The translations under genes and the position numbers were made by a program. A stretch of DNA of 63,043 nucleotides from Paraglomus occultum (lineage: Eukaryota; Glomeromycota; Glomeromycetes; Paraglomerales; Paraglomeraceae), in contig CAJVPJ010000033.1 of NCBI GenBank assembly GCA_910592205.1, forward strand, positions 1 to 63,043, in the 5' to 3' direction. This document shows positions 33,907-46,300 of the stretch, piece by piece (position 1 is the stretch's first letter; every line of letters begins with the position of its first letter). The notes beneath the pieces are model-generated. The model had not been told where the DNA came from and searched no databases. It saw nothing but the letters and a program-made list of their open reading frames with translations.

Positions 33907-34329
33907 CTAATAAATCTCCTGCTTATGCTGCTCTAACACTCCTCTCTTACCTTGCTGAATTAGAATTCTTGCCTCTTGGAAGACTGCATACTTGCGTTGC
34001 CACAATTCCAAATATATTATCGCGGTTTTCTGCAGGACATGCTCCCACTTCACCAGCATCTCCCTTGTCTCTCTCTCATCACTGTCAAGTTTGTCTGTCA
34101 GCATCCTGCTGTTCAACTCCTTTAACAAGTCACCGTGACCATCATTATAAAATTTTTTTAGTGCACTCTTTGCTTCTTTCAGCTTATCCTTCGCATTGTC
34201 CACTGTCTTCTTGTATTCTTCCAGTTCGTTAACAATATCCATGTCAAGTGACAGATTTTTTGGGGGCAAATTACGAAAAAATTTGTACGCATTGGTCGCA
34301 CGGCATAATAATAAGCAGCTGTTTCTCAC
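33907..34329 (-). CDS. Hypothetical coiled-coil protein
   Basis: Single-exon frame of 140 aa, with a second Met at residue 30 (34242) as an alternative start. From residue 30 it is almost wholly helical and charged: NELEEYKKTVDNAKDKLKEA, KSALKKFYNDG, LTDKLDSDERETREMLVKWE, KTAIIYLELWQRKYAVFQEA, RGVLEQHKQE. Heptad-like spacing suggests a coiled coil. The first 29 residues are Cys/Leu/Arg-rich and could be a weak targeting sequence or non-coding. No family recognised, no function inferred. Confidence 0.45.
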   Translation of the reverse strand: MRNSCLLLCRATNAYKFFRNLPPKNLSLDMDIVNELEEYKKTVDNAKDKLKEAKSALKKFYNDGHGDLLKELNSRMLTDKLDSDERETREMLVKWEHVLQKTAIIYLELWQRKYAVFQEARILIQQGKRGVLEQHKQEIY

Positions 34330-36496
34330 ATATTCTTTTTATTTTCTATCCATAGCAGTATTGATTTAACGCTTTAATCTTGAGATTTGTTATATTTTTC
34401 ACTGTAAAATACCTATTCTCTGTAGATAACCGTAACTTTAGAACATAACTAGTAAGAGATTTACAAAAGAGTAATTTTCATTTATGCAGCACGGTCTCTT
34501 TATTAACTAATTAGAGAGAGTTGTTTTAAATGTAACTCTATTTTCTGTCATCGATGTCCTGATAATCTAGATTTTTGGTATGCATTTTTTTAACAATAGC
34601 CCAAAGATTTAATAAGATTAAAGGTCTGGATTATATCATATTAGTTCATAATGTTGAGGACATATTTTTTCAAGAAATGTTTAGCAAGTTGTCTAATGTG
34701 GTTGAAATTATTATAAAAAGATTGAAAAGCCAACTTATTAGCATCCGCGTGTCTTTCTTATTTTTTCAAAATTTAACAATAATTACAGAATATGTTAATG
34801 AGTTTGAAAGTTGGGTCACGTGTTAAGAGTAATTATCTTGCTGAGCCAACATATGCTGTCCAGTGTTTTCTTCCGTACCCGTTATACATTGTATTATCGT
34901 GTAGTTAGATCCATCCTCAGCGTTAATATCTCTTTTTCCACAGTAATGTTTCTGTTAGATTCTCATAAGAATATCCGTATTTCGCTTCGTACCCCATGAC
35001 TTCAATACTCTACTAATATTTTAACCCGAGTTTTCCCTCATTGACGGGATAACACTTTTGGCTAACAATAATTTGCCGAATAAGTATCAAACCTTTTAAC
35101 GAGCTTGTTAAACGCTCGGCTTTTATGCGGTATATCGTTTTACTGCTACGAACATTCCTTTTGTATTAAACATAGAGTTTATAATTGCGGTTTTACTTGT
35201 TTTGTTGGTTACAAATAATACTGTCAATTCAAAGAATTATATAATAATTGAACCTTCTCATGCTTTGTTATTAATCGCCATAATTTTAACGAAACATCGA
35301 TATAAGTATTCCCTAACCTGTCTTATTAGTCATTAAGAAAACCTTACATAAAATATTGATAGCAACAAAGAACAAATAACTAAATAATACACGAGTTCTA
35401 CCAACTGTCACCTGTTGAATAATTTACAGTAGTTTAGATAGCAAACAAGGTGTTACTTATGCTTGTTCCTATGGTCGTAATAAGACATATAACTGCCAAT
35501 AATTTCTTTACATACTGTATATACTTTCATCGGTAAGTCTGCATATTAAGTTGGTAAAGTTCCATCACTAAACATCGACGCCGTTGGCGTAGAGACGAGC
35601 AAAATTTCGTCACTGATGCCTAAATTCTGCACCAGATATGTACAAGGAACTTGATTAGCGTTGTCGTATGTCGTCCTGGAAAGCATCGACACTTATCCAC
35701 GATATTTACGAGAACGATACATGACATGCCGTTTATCGTAATGAAGTCATGTGAGAATTGGAATAAATAAATCAGTACGCGTTTATAAAGGAATTACCTT
35801 ATTATTATGTTTAGTGATACATTAAGGCTAGTTAATATTAATATGTCAATGTCTTATAACAAGCGGCGATACATTATCAATCTAAAGTCCCGTCGCAATG
35901 AAAGATCAGTCTATATGCTTTTTATTTACTCTTACAAAAATAGATGTCATTAACGGGTTCTGTTCATTTCCCCGACAATTATTTTCCGAAAAATATTCCG
36001 ACACCAGCCTGTTAATAGTAATATTTATTGTCCGGAAAATAAACAGCTCCCTACAAACGAACAGCCTATGCTTATCCACAATGTGGACGTGACCGGTGAT
36101 ACTCTCGAGATCAAGACGCTTATTTATCAAGTTGAAGTACCTAAATTGAGAACATCACTTGTGTCGAGCCCACTGCTGCAGAGGCTTGGCTAACCTCTAC
36201 TCCTGCTACAATATCGTTGACATACGCTAGTCTTAGTAATAAACTTAGTTTCAGTCTAGACCAATCATATATAAAAACAGCTAGACTTGCAATTTTGAGA
36301 AACTGATTGATGTCGCTTGCTTCGAGTAACGATGTTTAAACCAGGATAGAGAAAAGAGAGTGGTTAATTTGCCCAGAACCCTATGTCAACATCAATCACT
36401 ATAGTGCTATTAAGTTGACAGTAAACTTGAAACTACTGATACAATGTTAGTGAAAAATCCAGTCACAACAAACGCGTCAACTCTATATAGTGCATA
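34330..36496. other. Intergenic region, no gene seen
   Basis: About 2.1 kb. Frames at 34575-34999 and 35898-36130 (overlapping on both strands) lack any features. Confidence 0.5.
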
Positions 36497-36633
36497 CAGT
36501 TGACGCTGCCTATACCGAACTGACCGGCTGGAGAATTTAGTTCGTTATAACCAGAGCTTGCGTTATAATCCGATTTATTGATTAGGAAAAGTCGGGTCTG
36601 GTGATTCTGGTTCGGTATAGGCAGAGTCAACTG
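36497..36633. mobile_element. Non-autonomous Tc1/pogo-like MITE (137 bp)
   Basis: The left end CAGTTGACGCTGCCTATACC (continuing GAAC) and the inverted right end CAGTTGACTCTGCCTATACC (continuing GAAC) match over about 25 bp with one difference. Each is flanked by TA (36495-36496 and 36634-36635). The element is too short to code for anything. Its ends resemble those of the 19661 MITE (CAGTy...CTGyCTAT). Confidence 0.8.
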
Positions 36634-37604
36634 TACTCCCTTTTTCTTTCGTCAAGATCACCTCCATGGTAAGCATTGCTTTATGCACTTTCCGTTGTTT
36701 TGATATGTTGTACAGTTTGTATTGCAGGATAACAAAACGATGAATAGTCGTATTATTTGCATTTTCGATCATTTAGGAATCGTTCAAACAACGCTCGCAT
36801 TGTTGTGATGATAATAGGTAACAGTGAGTCGTGTCTCGGTATATACTGTAACGAAAACTGTAGCGATATGCCGATAATCTCAGGTTTTGCATTTACTTCC
36901 TCAACTTTATTACACCGCAAGGTAGTCTGTGAAGACGCTTTCACAAATCGCCACGTATAGCTCTGTAAGTGTCACCCTTAAAGAGTGAAAAACAACTGCC
37001 AGTCGCGTAGCCATGTTTATTTTGAAATGGTGAAGCTCAATGTACGCGATATGTATCATATGAGATTGCAGATCATGTGACATGTTCGAAATTAATTTAA
37101 TATTAATGACGACCAAAAACGACATCCTCCATGCTCGCTGTAATGACAACAGTGACTTCAAAGGACTGACAACGATAGGAGCACGGATAGTACAAGACGC
37201 CACCTAATGAGTCTTTTAACATTTTGTACAGATTGAAAGATTACTGATAGTGGTAGTTTTGTGATAAAGTATCTCCTTACTTGTGCACTCGAACACTCTC
37301 CCCTGCTTGCTCACCCGTGTTTCCTGATGAACGCCTACTCTCCAAAGTAAAAAGATATCACGACAGCTTCAGATTTATATATTAGTGTGACATTAGCTGA
37401 ATTATAAGATCGACATGATCTGCATGCAGAACAAGAATGTTCTGAGATCACAGACACGTTGGGATTAAAGTTTATAAATGATTCAGTTCTCGTTTGCAGA
37501 CGTGCGCCGTCGTGGCTTTCTCCTATCTTTGTAATGAAGATACGTTGAATGATATGAATATAGTATGATTTGATCGATAATTTTACCTCCATTGCATACT
37601 GAGA
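36634..37604. other. Intergenic region, no gene seen
   Basis: About 1 kb upstream of the RNR2 promoter. Frames at 36753-37592 overlap on opposite strands and carry no domain. Confidence 0.5.
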
Positions 37605-37732
37605 ACGCGTTTAGCATAAGCGTAATTCATGTGATCATAGTCACGCGTCTGTTTGTTTTGCTTGTTGTCGTGATTCGCGCGATTGCTCCGAACAAACACG
37701 TGTATCGTACCACCACAATAAATAATACGCGT
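37605..37732 (+). promoter_or_regulatory. Cluster of three MluI cell-cycle boxes (ACGCGT) upstream of RNR2
   Basis: ACGCGT at 37605-37610, 37643-37648 and 37727-37732, 316-443 bp upstream of the RNR small-subunit ATG. A TATAAATA lies at 37895-37902. At this base composition one ACGCGT per several kilobases is expected, so three in 128 bp stands out. MBF-type factors use paired or clustered MCBs. The motifs are seen directly; function is inferred. Confidence 0.6.
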
Positions 37733-38047
37733 GTCATGCATGCTTTGAATTCTGACTTGTCACCTTTCCATCAGCTGATCATCACACGATCTCGATTAAT
37801 CACCTGCAATCGGTTCACAATTACTCTTTTTTTGTTGCTCTCACACCAAATAGTAACTCAGCAATTGGGTGAAGTATCAAAAGAAATTTTTTCTTATAAA
37901 TAGCCCAACACCCACCATCCTTCCCTTATAACTGCTCTGACGCTCTATCGCAGATTAATTCACTTTGCGTTACTACCTTTTGCGTTACTACCAATACAAT
38001 CAAATAGGCATATCAACTTACTGAAACGTCACTTTTATTTAATAATC

Positions 38048-39472
38048 ATGCCCGGCCAGAACACAAGCACTCGCTCCGGAAGAAAGTCTGCTTTAAAAGA
38101 AACAGACAACAATAAGGAGAACCATAAACCGAATACACCATCGGTCGATAAGCTGTCGATGAAAGAGAAAGACGGCTCTGACGCACTAGACTATGAGAAA
38201 AACGAACCTCTTTTACAACCCAACCCCAAGCGATTTGTACTGTTTCCCATAAAATATCAAGAAGTATGTTGGTTACACTGATCTGCACTGCGTATGACTG
38301 TTTACTCCCACATGACGTATTGACATTCACTCGAATACTAGATTTGGCACTTTTACAAAAAAGCCGAGGCATCTTTTTGGACAGTAGAGGAGGTCGACTT
38401 GTCTAAAGATCTTAACGACTGGGATAACAAGCTCACCGATGACGAAAAATATTTCATTTCGCATGTATTGGCATTCTTTGCAGCGTCTGACGGTATAGTG
38501 AACGAGAATTTGGTCGAAAGGTTCAGCAATGAAGTACAAATACCAGAAGCAAGGTGTTTCTATGGGTTTCAGATAATGATAGAGAACATCCATTCGGAAA
38601 TGTATTCACTGTTGATCGACACATATATCAAAGAACCTGCGCAGAGGGAATTCCTATTTGACGCAATCGAGACAAGTAAGCGAAAATTGGGGGAGGGCAT
38701 GTGTTCAATATCTTACAATAGATGAGATCTCGATATTGTGTGCGATCATTCGACAAATACCCTTTATTGTAACAAGTTTATTTTGTTTTGTAACATTGTG
38801 CTAATAGCATTAGATAATCATGTCGATCATCTTTGACTAATAACTGTTATTCGTTCACATTCCGATCACCTTAAAAAAATTGTAGTTCCATGCATCCGCA
38901 AGAAAGCAGACTGGGCGCTTCGCTGGATCGCCGATCAGAAATCCTCCTTTGCCGAACGTCTGGTTGCATTTGCTGCAGTTGAAGGAATATTCTTTTCTGG
39001 TGCTTTCGCTTCCATCTTCTGGCTCAAGAAACGGGGAATGATGCCCGGACTAACGTTCTCCAATGAACTGATTTCGCGCGACGAAGGACTCCATTGCGAT
39101 TTTGCTTGCCTTTTGTTCTCTCATTTACGCATGCGTCCAAGTCAAAAGAAAGTGGAAGCGATAATTGTCGAAGCTGTATCCATAGAACAAGAGTTTCTTA
39201 CCGAATCGCTACCGGTTGATTTGATTGGAATGAATTCGACACTGATGAAAAGATACATTGAATTCGTTGCCGACAGGTTGTTGGTTGCTCTCGGATGTCC
39301 AAAGTATTACAAGAGCGATAATCCGTTTGATTTCATGGATTTGATTTCGTTACAGGGGAAGACAAACTTTTTCGAAAAGAGGGTATCTGATTACCAAAAA
39401 GCCAACGTTATGAGCAGAGTAACAAGCTCAAATCCATCAGATAACACATTTACACTTGATGCTGATTTCTAA
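38048..39472 (+). CDS. RNR2: Ribonucleotide reductase small subunit (R2, class Ia)
   Basis: Three exons (38048-38263, 38342-38675, 38886-39472) give 378 aa. After a polar tail of about 55 aa come [100 protein letters not shown] and [15 protein letters not shown]. The di-iron ligands are in place: Asp in VDLSKD, E and H in ENIHSE, E in VEGIFF, and E and H in DEGLHCDF. The radical Tyr is in SEMYSLL. The C-terminus FTLDADF is the peptide that docks on R1. With R1 it reduces NDPs to dNDPs for S phase. Promoter holds three ACGCGT boxes. Confidence 0.98.
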
Positions 39473-40117
39473 TTTAAAATAATAATTAAAAAACGGACAT
39501 TTTATTTACTTTATGTTCATTAAACCAATTACGTAGTTTGTACGTAAGTTTCAAATTACCTGATAAGTATGTGGTACCAAAGAATGTAATAATTCCAACA
39601 CTAAATTTAGTAAAAGAAGGTTCGATCTCAACTTCTAATTTCCCCCCTGGAAAATGCTCAATTAAAAAGGCCGACTTTCTCATAGCCCAAACATCCTATT
39701 CCCAGAACTAAAAGAAAACCATGAATTCCTCTTGGAATTTAATGTCATGAGTTTCCTAGTTCTATTCATGAAGCAATTGACATCTCTGCCTAACACGAGT
39801 TAGTCAATAAGATTTACTTCACATAAAATAACGAAACACTTGTGAAATAGTCTGACGAGTAAGGGAATATCGTTCGTTTTGTCATATATGACACTGACTG
39901 CATAACAAGCTCACAACATATATTGTTCCTCAGATTACTAAAGTTTCTCATAATAGTACTTGTTACAACCATTATTACTATATTTCATTTTCTCTTACTC
40001 ACCTCTTTTACTCCTCATACATAGTTTTGCATTCCTTTTTTTTTTTTTTTTCTCTTCCCGTTTGCTAAATTAGGGCAAACCCCGCTTTATAAACAACAAA
40101 AAAAAAGAACCAAGTTA
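39473..40117. other. Intergenic region between RNR2 and the Byr4-like gene
   Basis: AT-rich, with a long T tract near 40037-40050 and an A tract just before the next start. No coding signal. Confidence 0.5.
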
Positions 40118-40744
40118 ATGATAATGCTAGCTAATACCCACTCGATACAATCTTTCATTGAACGTGAAGAAAACTGGGAAGACGTCGAATTCCCAGTATC
40201 TGGATTAATACCTCATGACAAGTTGTCAGTTACAACACGTGAGCCGTTTCCGGATTTTAGTGAAGAGGAATATGATGAGGAAGAAGATTCATTCGGATCG
40301 GATTGCAGTACATTAATAGCCAAGTTTAGTCCGCAAGCCGTCCAGATTAATGGCAACATGATGTTTGACCCAGTGAAAAAGCAGTGGTCAAGGATAAAAC
40401 GCTCGCATGACGAAGAGTCTGATTGTTCTGATGACGACGACGACGACTGGCTAGTAGATGACAATAACAGTAATAATAAGGAGGAAGAAGATCAGTTTAA
40501 GGTTGGAAGAGAATTCGATATTACACCGGGATTGGAGGCGATGTTGTTTGCTGCTGAAAGACAGCATGGTAAAGATATGATGAAATGGTATCCGGCACCT
40601 CGATTTCCCAAGAATGAGGAGAGGTTTGGATTGAAGAATATGACTGTTCTTAAAGGACATCTGTATGAGATCAGAAAGGTGGGTAGGCGGAGAAGAAAGG
40701 GAGCGCAAGGCTTTTTTGGATGGTTCAAGTGTGGCAATCGTTAA
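40118..40744 (+). CDS. Byr4/Bfa1-like two-component GAP subunit (putative)
   Basis: Single-exon 208 aa protein with a second Met at codon 3. The N-terminus has REENWEDVEFP, an acidic W/D motif seen at the start of Byr4/Bfa1 proteins. Two acidic linkers follow (DFSEEEYDEEEDSFGSD and DDDDDDWLVDD). GNMMFDPVKKQW matches the conserved NMxFDPxxxxW motif. VGREFDITPGLEAMLFAAER with QHGKDMMKWYP matches the C-terminal EFDIT...W block. In yeasts Byr4/Bfa1 with Cdc16/Bub2 forms a GAP for Spg1/Tem1 at the spindle pole, restraining septation and mitotic exit. This protein is much shorter than yeast Bfa1. Assignment rests on short motifs recalled without a search. Confidence 0.55.
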   Translation: MIMLANTHSIQSFIEREENWEDVEFPVSGLIPHDKLSVTTREPFPDFSEEEYDEEEDSFGSDCSTLIAKFSPQAVQINGNMMFDPVKKQWSRIKRSHDEESDCSDDDDDDWLVDDNNSNNKEEEDQFKVGREFDITPGLEAMLFAAERQHGKDMMKWYPAPRFPKNEERFGLKNMTVLKGHLYEIRKVGRRRRKGAQGFFGWFKCGNR

Positions 40745-41432
40745 AATTCTGGCCATCACAAAGTATGTCAACGTTGGTGTTGAGACACAAGTAATCATAG
40801 ACTTGATGATTAGTTAACTTACGTTCTTTGAAATGAACAGGTGCCACCCGTTTGCAAGTCTCCCGGTCGTTCGTCCCGCCACTCATCCCGCCGCCACTCA
40901 TCCCGCACCCGTCGATCGGCTCGACAGTCCGCCGGTTCTCGTCGTTGGCGTTAAGGAAACCCTGCATGCGTACCAAATGTGATCTTTGCATATTAATCTC
41001 CACCAGAGCACTTCATCACATATAATTCTGCATTCTGCATTGTATTCATTCTGTACTTTTATTGTCAGTACCCATTACTTATTGATCGATTTGTTTGCCT
41101 TCATTTTTTTTTTACCTGCGTTAATTAATTCGTTAATTAATTACATTACATTCTTGTAAAATCTGTAAATAGACATTTTCACGTACTTAATCAAGCAATT
41201 CGCATGACGCTTCTATTTGCAAGATGAAGTGCTAATTCCCATAATAATGAACACATCTGCGCGCAATTTTGATAGATGAATAAATTATTTGGAAAAAAAA
41301 GAAAAGTTAACCGCTTCAACATTTATTGTGTGTTTGCTTTTTGTCCAGCAATTAATAGACAATGAAATACATGTCAGCTATCGGTTAGCGATGATGTTAC
41401 ACGATATTTTGGAATAGTGAGGATGACGAGGC
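40745..41432. other. Intergenic region
   Basis: It contains a GC-rich patch near 40870-40910 in which a 12-14 base unit (CGCCACTCATCCCG) is duplicated in tandem. Otherwise AT-rich with no gene. Confidence 0.5.
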
Positions 41433-42529
41433 ATGACATCTTATCTTCAAATGATGCTTGGAACTGTTTCGCGTCGATTAGCAAACTTCTGCTCTGTTGG
41501 TATTTATTAAGGTTGAATACGCTAGCTCTACGTTATTCATCTATTCAAGCTTGAATCTCTTTCAGTCAGGTTTTATTCATTCGGACGTCAAGTCGTCTCT
41601 TCGAATATATCACTTGCGTCAAGCTTCAACTTTACCTGCAGTCGCGAATACAAGAAATCCTCCGCAATGGACACCGAAACAGACTGCGACTGTTGCCTCA
41701 CTGATAAGACAATATTTCGTAACTGCGTATAGTTTTAATACGTATAAGATAGTGAAGGAATTGGAAGAGAAGGGATTTACCAGAGGACAGTCTGTGGCTA
41801 TAATGAAGTGCTTTAGGGCTTTATTACTGGATACGTCTACAACCCTAAAGTCACAGATGCTTGCGAAATCTGGATTGGATAATGTGAATGGAGCCATATT
41901 TTATTTGTTTATCGAACGATAGCAATATTGACTTTTACCCAATTAACTTTATCCTTTTCCTTTTGACAGGAACTATATCTCTTCCGCGCAGCTCTTAGCG
42001 AGCTTAGGACAGAAATGCAGATTCTGCGTAAAAACGATACCGCTGCTCTCCTCTCCCAAACGTCGCAAATTCAACGAGATCTCAGTGCGATCTCCCGCCG
42101 CATGACTGATGATATTTCAACACTGAAAAACGAGATGCAGATTGATTTCAATAATCGAAAGGACGATATAAGGCTCGATCAGAAAAAAATGCAGCTAAAG
42201 TTGGAAGAAATGAATAATCGGTGTATGATTGCTTTAGGGGAAATAAGAACGGCGGTTGAGGCGCTCAAGTGGGAGACTACGAGGAAAGGAATAAGTGAGT
42301 TGAAAGGGAGGTTGATGAAATTAATGGGGGACGTCAATTACAATTACTGATTGATACGTGTTGGGTTGCTTTATCGTCTACAGTAGCGATACTTGGGATA
42401 GGGGCGTTTGGTTTATTGGTCATGTTTGTTATGGAGAAAAGCGCTCGAAAGCAACAGGCGAATCAGAAATCGACATTTCCTGAACAGCAGGATGAAATGA
42501 CTTTGGGATATATTGCACCAGTGCAGTAG
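41433..42529 (+). CDS. FMP32/CCDC90-family mitochondrial coiled-coil protein
   Basis: Model: 41433-41495, 41566-41883, 41970-42294, 42384-42529, giving 283 aa. The last three exons are firm. Exon 1 relies on a weak GTTGGT donor but gives a good mitochondrial presequence (MMLGTVSRRLANFCS). Core: FVTAYSFNTYKIVKELEEKG, FTRGQSVAIMKCFRALL, LDNELYLFRAALSELRTEMQ, ILRKND, QIQRDLSAISRRMTDDISTL, DIRLDQKKMQLKLEEMNNR, then a C-terminal membrane helix (AILGIGAFGLLVMFVM). This is the DUF1640 family, which includes yeast Fmp32 and animal MCUR1/CCDC90B. They are inner-membrane proteins tied to cytochrome oxidase assembly and proline or calcium handling. Family is clear; the precise role in this fungus is not. 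Confidence 0.88.
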
Positions 42530-43325
42530 CAGAATGAGCTTTCTTCTCATGGTTTACGTGAAGCAGTAGAGACTGGGAAGAACGTGTTCTATTTATGTAA
42601 ATTATTCCGTGACCTGTCTGACAAATCTGGCAGATTATGGCTATTCGCGACTTTTGCTATCTGATAATCAAAGTCTTCGCGTTTCTTGGAGGCATGCAGC
42701 AAATATATTGCTGCCAGTAGCGCACTACTATATAGGAGAAAAGATATCTTAATAAAGTTATCTCGACGAGAGAACCATAATTAAGTTTGAAGGCGCATGC
42801 CGTCACTCATCTTTAGAATAGTGATTGGATTGTAGTGGATTTTTGCTGGTGTTTACCATCAATTATAGGAATGCAGATACTCTACAAGTGACGAATAGAA
42901 AAAAAAAAAAGGTAAGGTTTGCATCTCGTCTAAACCTAAAGTTCCTGCTCTTGCTACACTTTGCTTTGGTTAGCAGTTGTCTCTTGAGCCCGACCTAATT
43001 AACAATTTTAATGTAAAATCGTCAGATTGTTAATGCATATTATGTTAAACATTGACGCACAAGTCCGACTCGCGCTTTGAAAGTTTATAAAATTGAACTT
43101 GAATTAGCTGTCAACCTAAATTAGCAGCAACATCACAAGCAAAGTAATTAGATCGCGTATAAATTCAAAGTACACCATGCGAAGTGTGGGGATCGGAGAG
43201 ATTTGTATTTCGCCGACGTTACACAATAAACACGTGGTTTCGATATACAACAAAATTGCCTCCAATACTCAATAAAGAGAATCCTCGACATCAACTACCT
43301 TTTTCAACAACTTCTTTCTTCTAGC
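42530..43325. other. Intergenic region
   Basis: About 800 bp between the FMP32 and RBM25 genes (both plus strand). No coding signal or RNA gene seen. It presumably carries the RBM25 promoter. Confidence 0.5.
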
Positions 43326-46300
43326 ATGGATCCCTATCGACCTCCTCCATACGGTACTTCAATTATTTTATTTTTGTTTCTTTCAATTACAGCTATCTTT
43401 ACCCTGCCATCCGAGTCTGCAATTTTGTTGATCAGCTCCTTCTTTCTCTTTCTGATCTTAAGCGCCGTACCGACCGCCCTATAGCATGCCGGGCAGTATA
43501 CCAAGTGGAATTCCAAACTTTGGCCAGCCAATGCATAGACCAGGCTTCGTTCCAGGTCCCTTCCACGGACGGCCAGGGTTTGGCCATCCGCCTCGTTCAG
43601 GCTTCACTGTGCAAGTTCCCGGAGGACCAGCGGCTGGCAATTCCAACGAATCCGAAAAACTCACAACCCTTTTTATAGGTGGCATCTCAACCGGCGTAAC
43701 TGACGAATGGATGGAGAAAGTTCTCAAGGTAATTAACCCGTTACAGAATACTTATTAATGGATCGAAAAGAAAAAAAAAAGAAAATTAAAAATAAATCAA
43801 AGGTGAAAAAAATCCATCGCCATTATTTGTCAACAAGTTGACGATGTTTTACCCAAAACTTCGAAAGGAATCATTGCAATAAAGTATTGGGTATTTATTT
43901 GGGAAACTACAACACCTTCAAAAAGTCTGTGCTGGCCTTGGACGTTTTAGTCGAACTCTAACGAAGGTTTGGTACAAAACTTAAATTTTTGACCTTCGAA
44001 ATTGATTGCGACGAGGGAAGACCGTGTCATAGTCCTTTGAAGACTATAGAACGCAATTTCATAGTGTCGGAAATTATATCGTTCCTTCGCGTGTGGCTTA
44101 TTTTAACGTTGCTAACCTTTCTCGCTCCTGATACTTATTACTTCTCTCCACATGGAATTTAGACGTGTGGCGCGTTGAAGGCGTGGAAGAGGGTTAAAGA
44201 TCAATCAGGCAATCCGAAAGCATTTGGATTTGCCGAATATGCCAACGCCGATAGTGTCTTACGAGCATTACGAGTATTGGGGGGCGAGGGCGCAGCAGAT
44301 GAGAGAAAAGATAATGGCGTAGTTTTGCCTGCATTGGAAGAAGGGACGTCACCAAAAAAACTCTTAGTAAGTTAATTACTATGGCTACTCTCTTGTTAGA
44401 CTTTTTCTATCCGTGTCGCTGTATGAATTCATTGTGCAATTATTGTTAATAGGTCAGGGCTGATGAAGAAACGAGAAAATATCTAGACCAATACGAAGCC
44501 GCAAGACCGAGAACGGCGGTATGTACATGCTGATAGTACTTAGTTTCAAAATTTATACTTTGTATTAATTTTGGTTTTTCGGATTGTTGCTTTTTTTTTT
44601 CTTTTCAGCATGATAGCGAACAAGACAAAAATGCACTACTTGCAGTCATAGCCGTTATCGAAGAGATGACAAAACCGCAGGATCAATCAAATTCCCCGTC
44701 ATCAAAATCTTTGCAAGAGGACGCCAAATCAACAACATCTTCACTGGCGGCCGAAAATTTAGAAAAAAATGAGGAAACAGACCTTCCTGCTGATTTACCA
44801 CCTGAGCAGAAAGACCTGATATATCGCGAAATAGCAATATTTAGAGAACGTGCTGCACAACGCGAACGCGAGCGCCGACGAGAAGACGAAGAGCGGGCTA
44901 ATCGTCGAGCAAAAGCAGAAAAAGACAGAGAGGAACGGCGCCGTGGGAATGGGGATAGAGATAGGGATAATAGGGATAGACAATTTGGACAATATCAACA
45001 ACCAGTAAATTTTGTTCCTGCTCGCGAGGATAAACATGATTATGTTTTAGATGATGAAGATGAAGAACGAAGACGACAAGCCAAGAGAGAAAAAGAGTTA
45101 GAGATGGCGTTTAAAGAGGTTGGCATGAACAATTTAATGAACGTGTCGATTCTGTAAAAGCTGTACATTTACAATTCAATGTTTAATTCAAACCGTACTG
45201 TGCATTTGAACTGTTGTTATTACTGCCTAGAGAGAAAGACGTTGGGAGCAACGCGAAGCAAAATTTGCAAGGCAGTACGACAGAGAGATTCGACAAGAAG
45301 CAGATCAGAAGGAAAAGGAAATACGTGACAGAGAAATAATGGCGAGAAAACTCGCTGAATGGAACGATGATGTTGAAGCAGAGCGTGGCACCGAACAATA
45401 TTACAGAGATCGGTATGGTATTTGTATTAATCATTGTTTTTATTTTCGTGTCCATTCTTATGACCATATATTGCTTAGATCACGATGGTGGTACCATAGA
45501 CAACAAGTGAGAGCTCGCGAGCTTGCAGCGGACGAACAAGACCGCCTTCAAGAACAAGAAGAAATAGAGGCAGAAAAACGGCGACAACAGAGAGAACGAG
45601 CACTCGAAGAACGTAAACAAAATGAAGAATTAATAGAAAATGAGAAAGTGACTAAACCTCTTTCCGAAACAGATACAAATTCTACTCCTAATGTACAAGA
45701 TATAAACGGCTCTACGCAAACAAACAATGGTGGCATCAAAGCAAAATTAACACTAAACATAACAAATAAACGGCGAGCAGCGGTTATGGCGGCTGCTGCT
45801 GATGACGAAGAGTCTGACGAAGATGAATCAGAGACCAGATGGAAGAGGCGAGCTCTTGTGCCGTTAGAATATAGTGATGAAGAAGACGATGAGAAGAAGA
45901 GCGAGGAGAGGAAGAAGAAGATAAGAGAATTGGTGGATACCATTCCAACAGAAAAGGAAGAATTATGGAAGTGGGAAGTAAAATGGGACGAATTAGATGA
46001 GGTATTGTTTTGATGCTGCTGGAACAAATTCACTGCTAATAAAACAAATCTCATTAATATTATTGATTCACGTTATTATAGAATATTCTTAATAAGAAAT
46101 TGCAACCGTTTGTAAGCAAAAAAATTGTACATTATCTTGGAGAACAGGAAGACGAACTTGAATCATTTGTGATGGACCAATTACGTCGTAGAAGACCGGC
46201 GGATGAACTGACGAAGGAGATGGAAACGGTAACTCTCAAGTTCTTATTTAATGGTATAAATGTTTTTTTTTGCTAATATTATCATTTTGTAGACGCTGGA

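Noticed and set aside
34575-34999. Two plus-strand frames of 62-83 codons with hydrophobic content
   Set aside because: AT-rich composition gives hydrophobic chance frames. No domain, no splice partners and no conservation signal are visible.
36000-41000. CRISPR array, phage or bacterial operon
   Set aside because: No regularly spaced repeats with unique spacers. The genes are spliced and eukaryotic throughout.
40725-41003. 92-codon minus-strand frame with GGMSGG repeats
   Set aside because: It reflects a short tandem duplication in a GC-rich patch. No family, no start context, and it overlaps the end of the Byr4-like gene.
45548-46054. 168-codon minus-strand frame rich in Ser/Phe/Leu
   Set aside because: Antisense shadow of the Glu/Arg/Lys-rich RBM25 exons.
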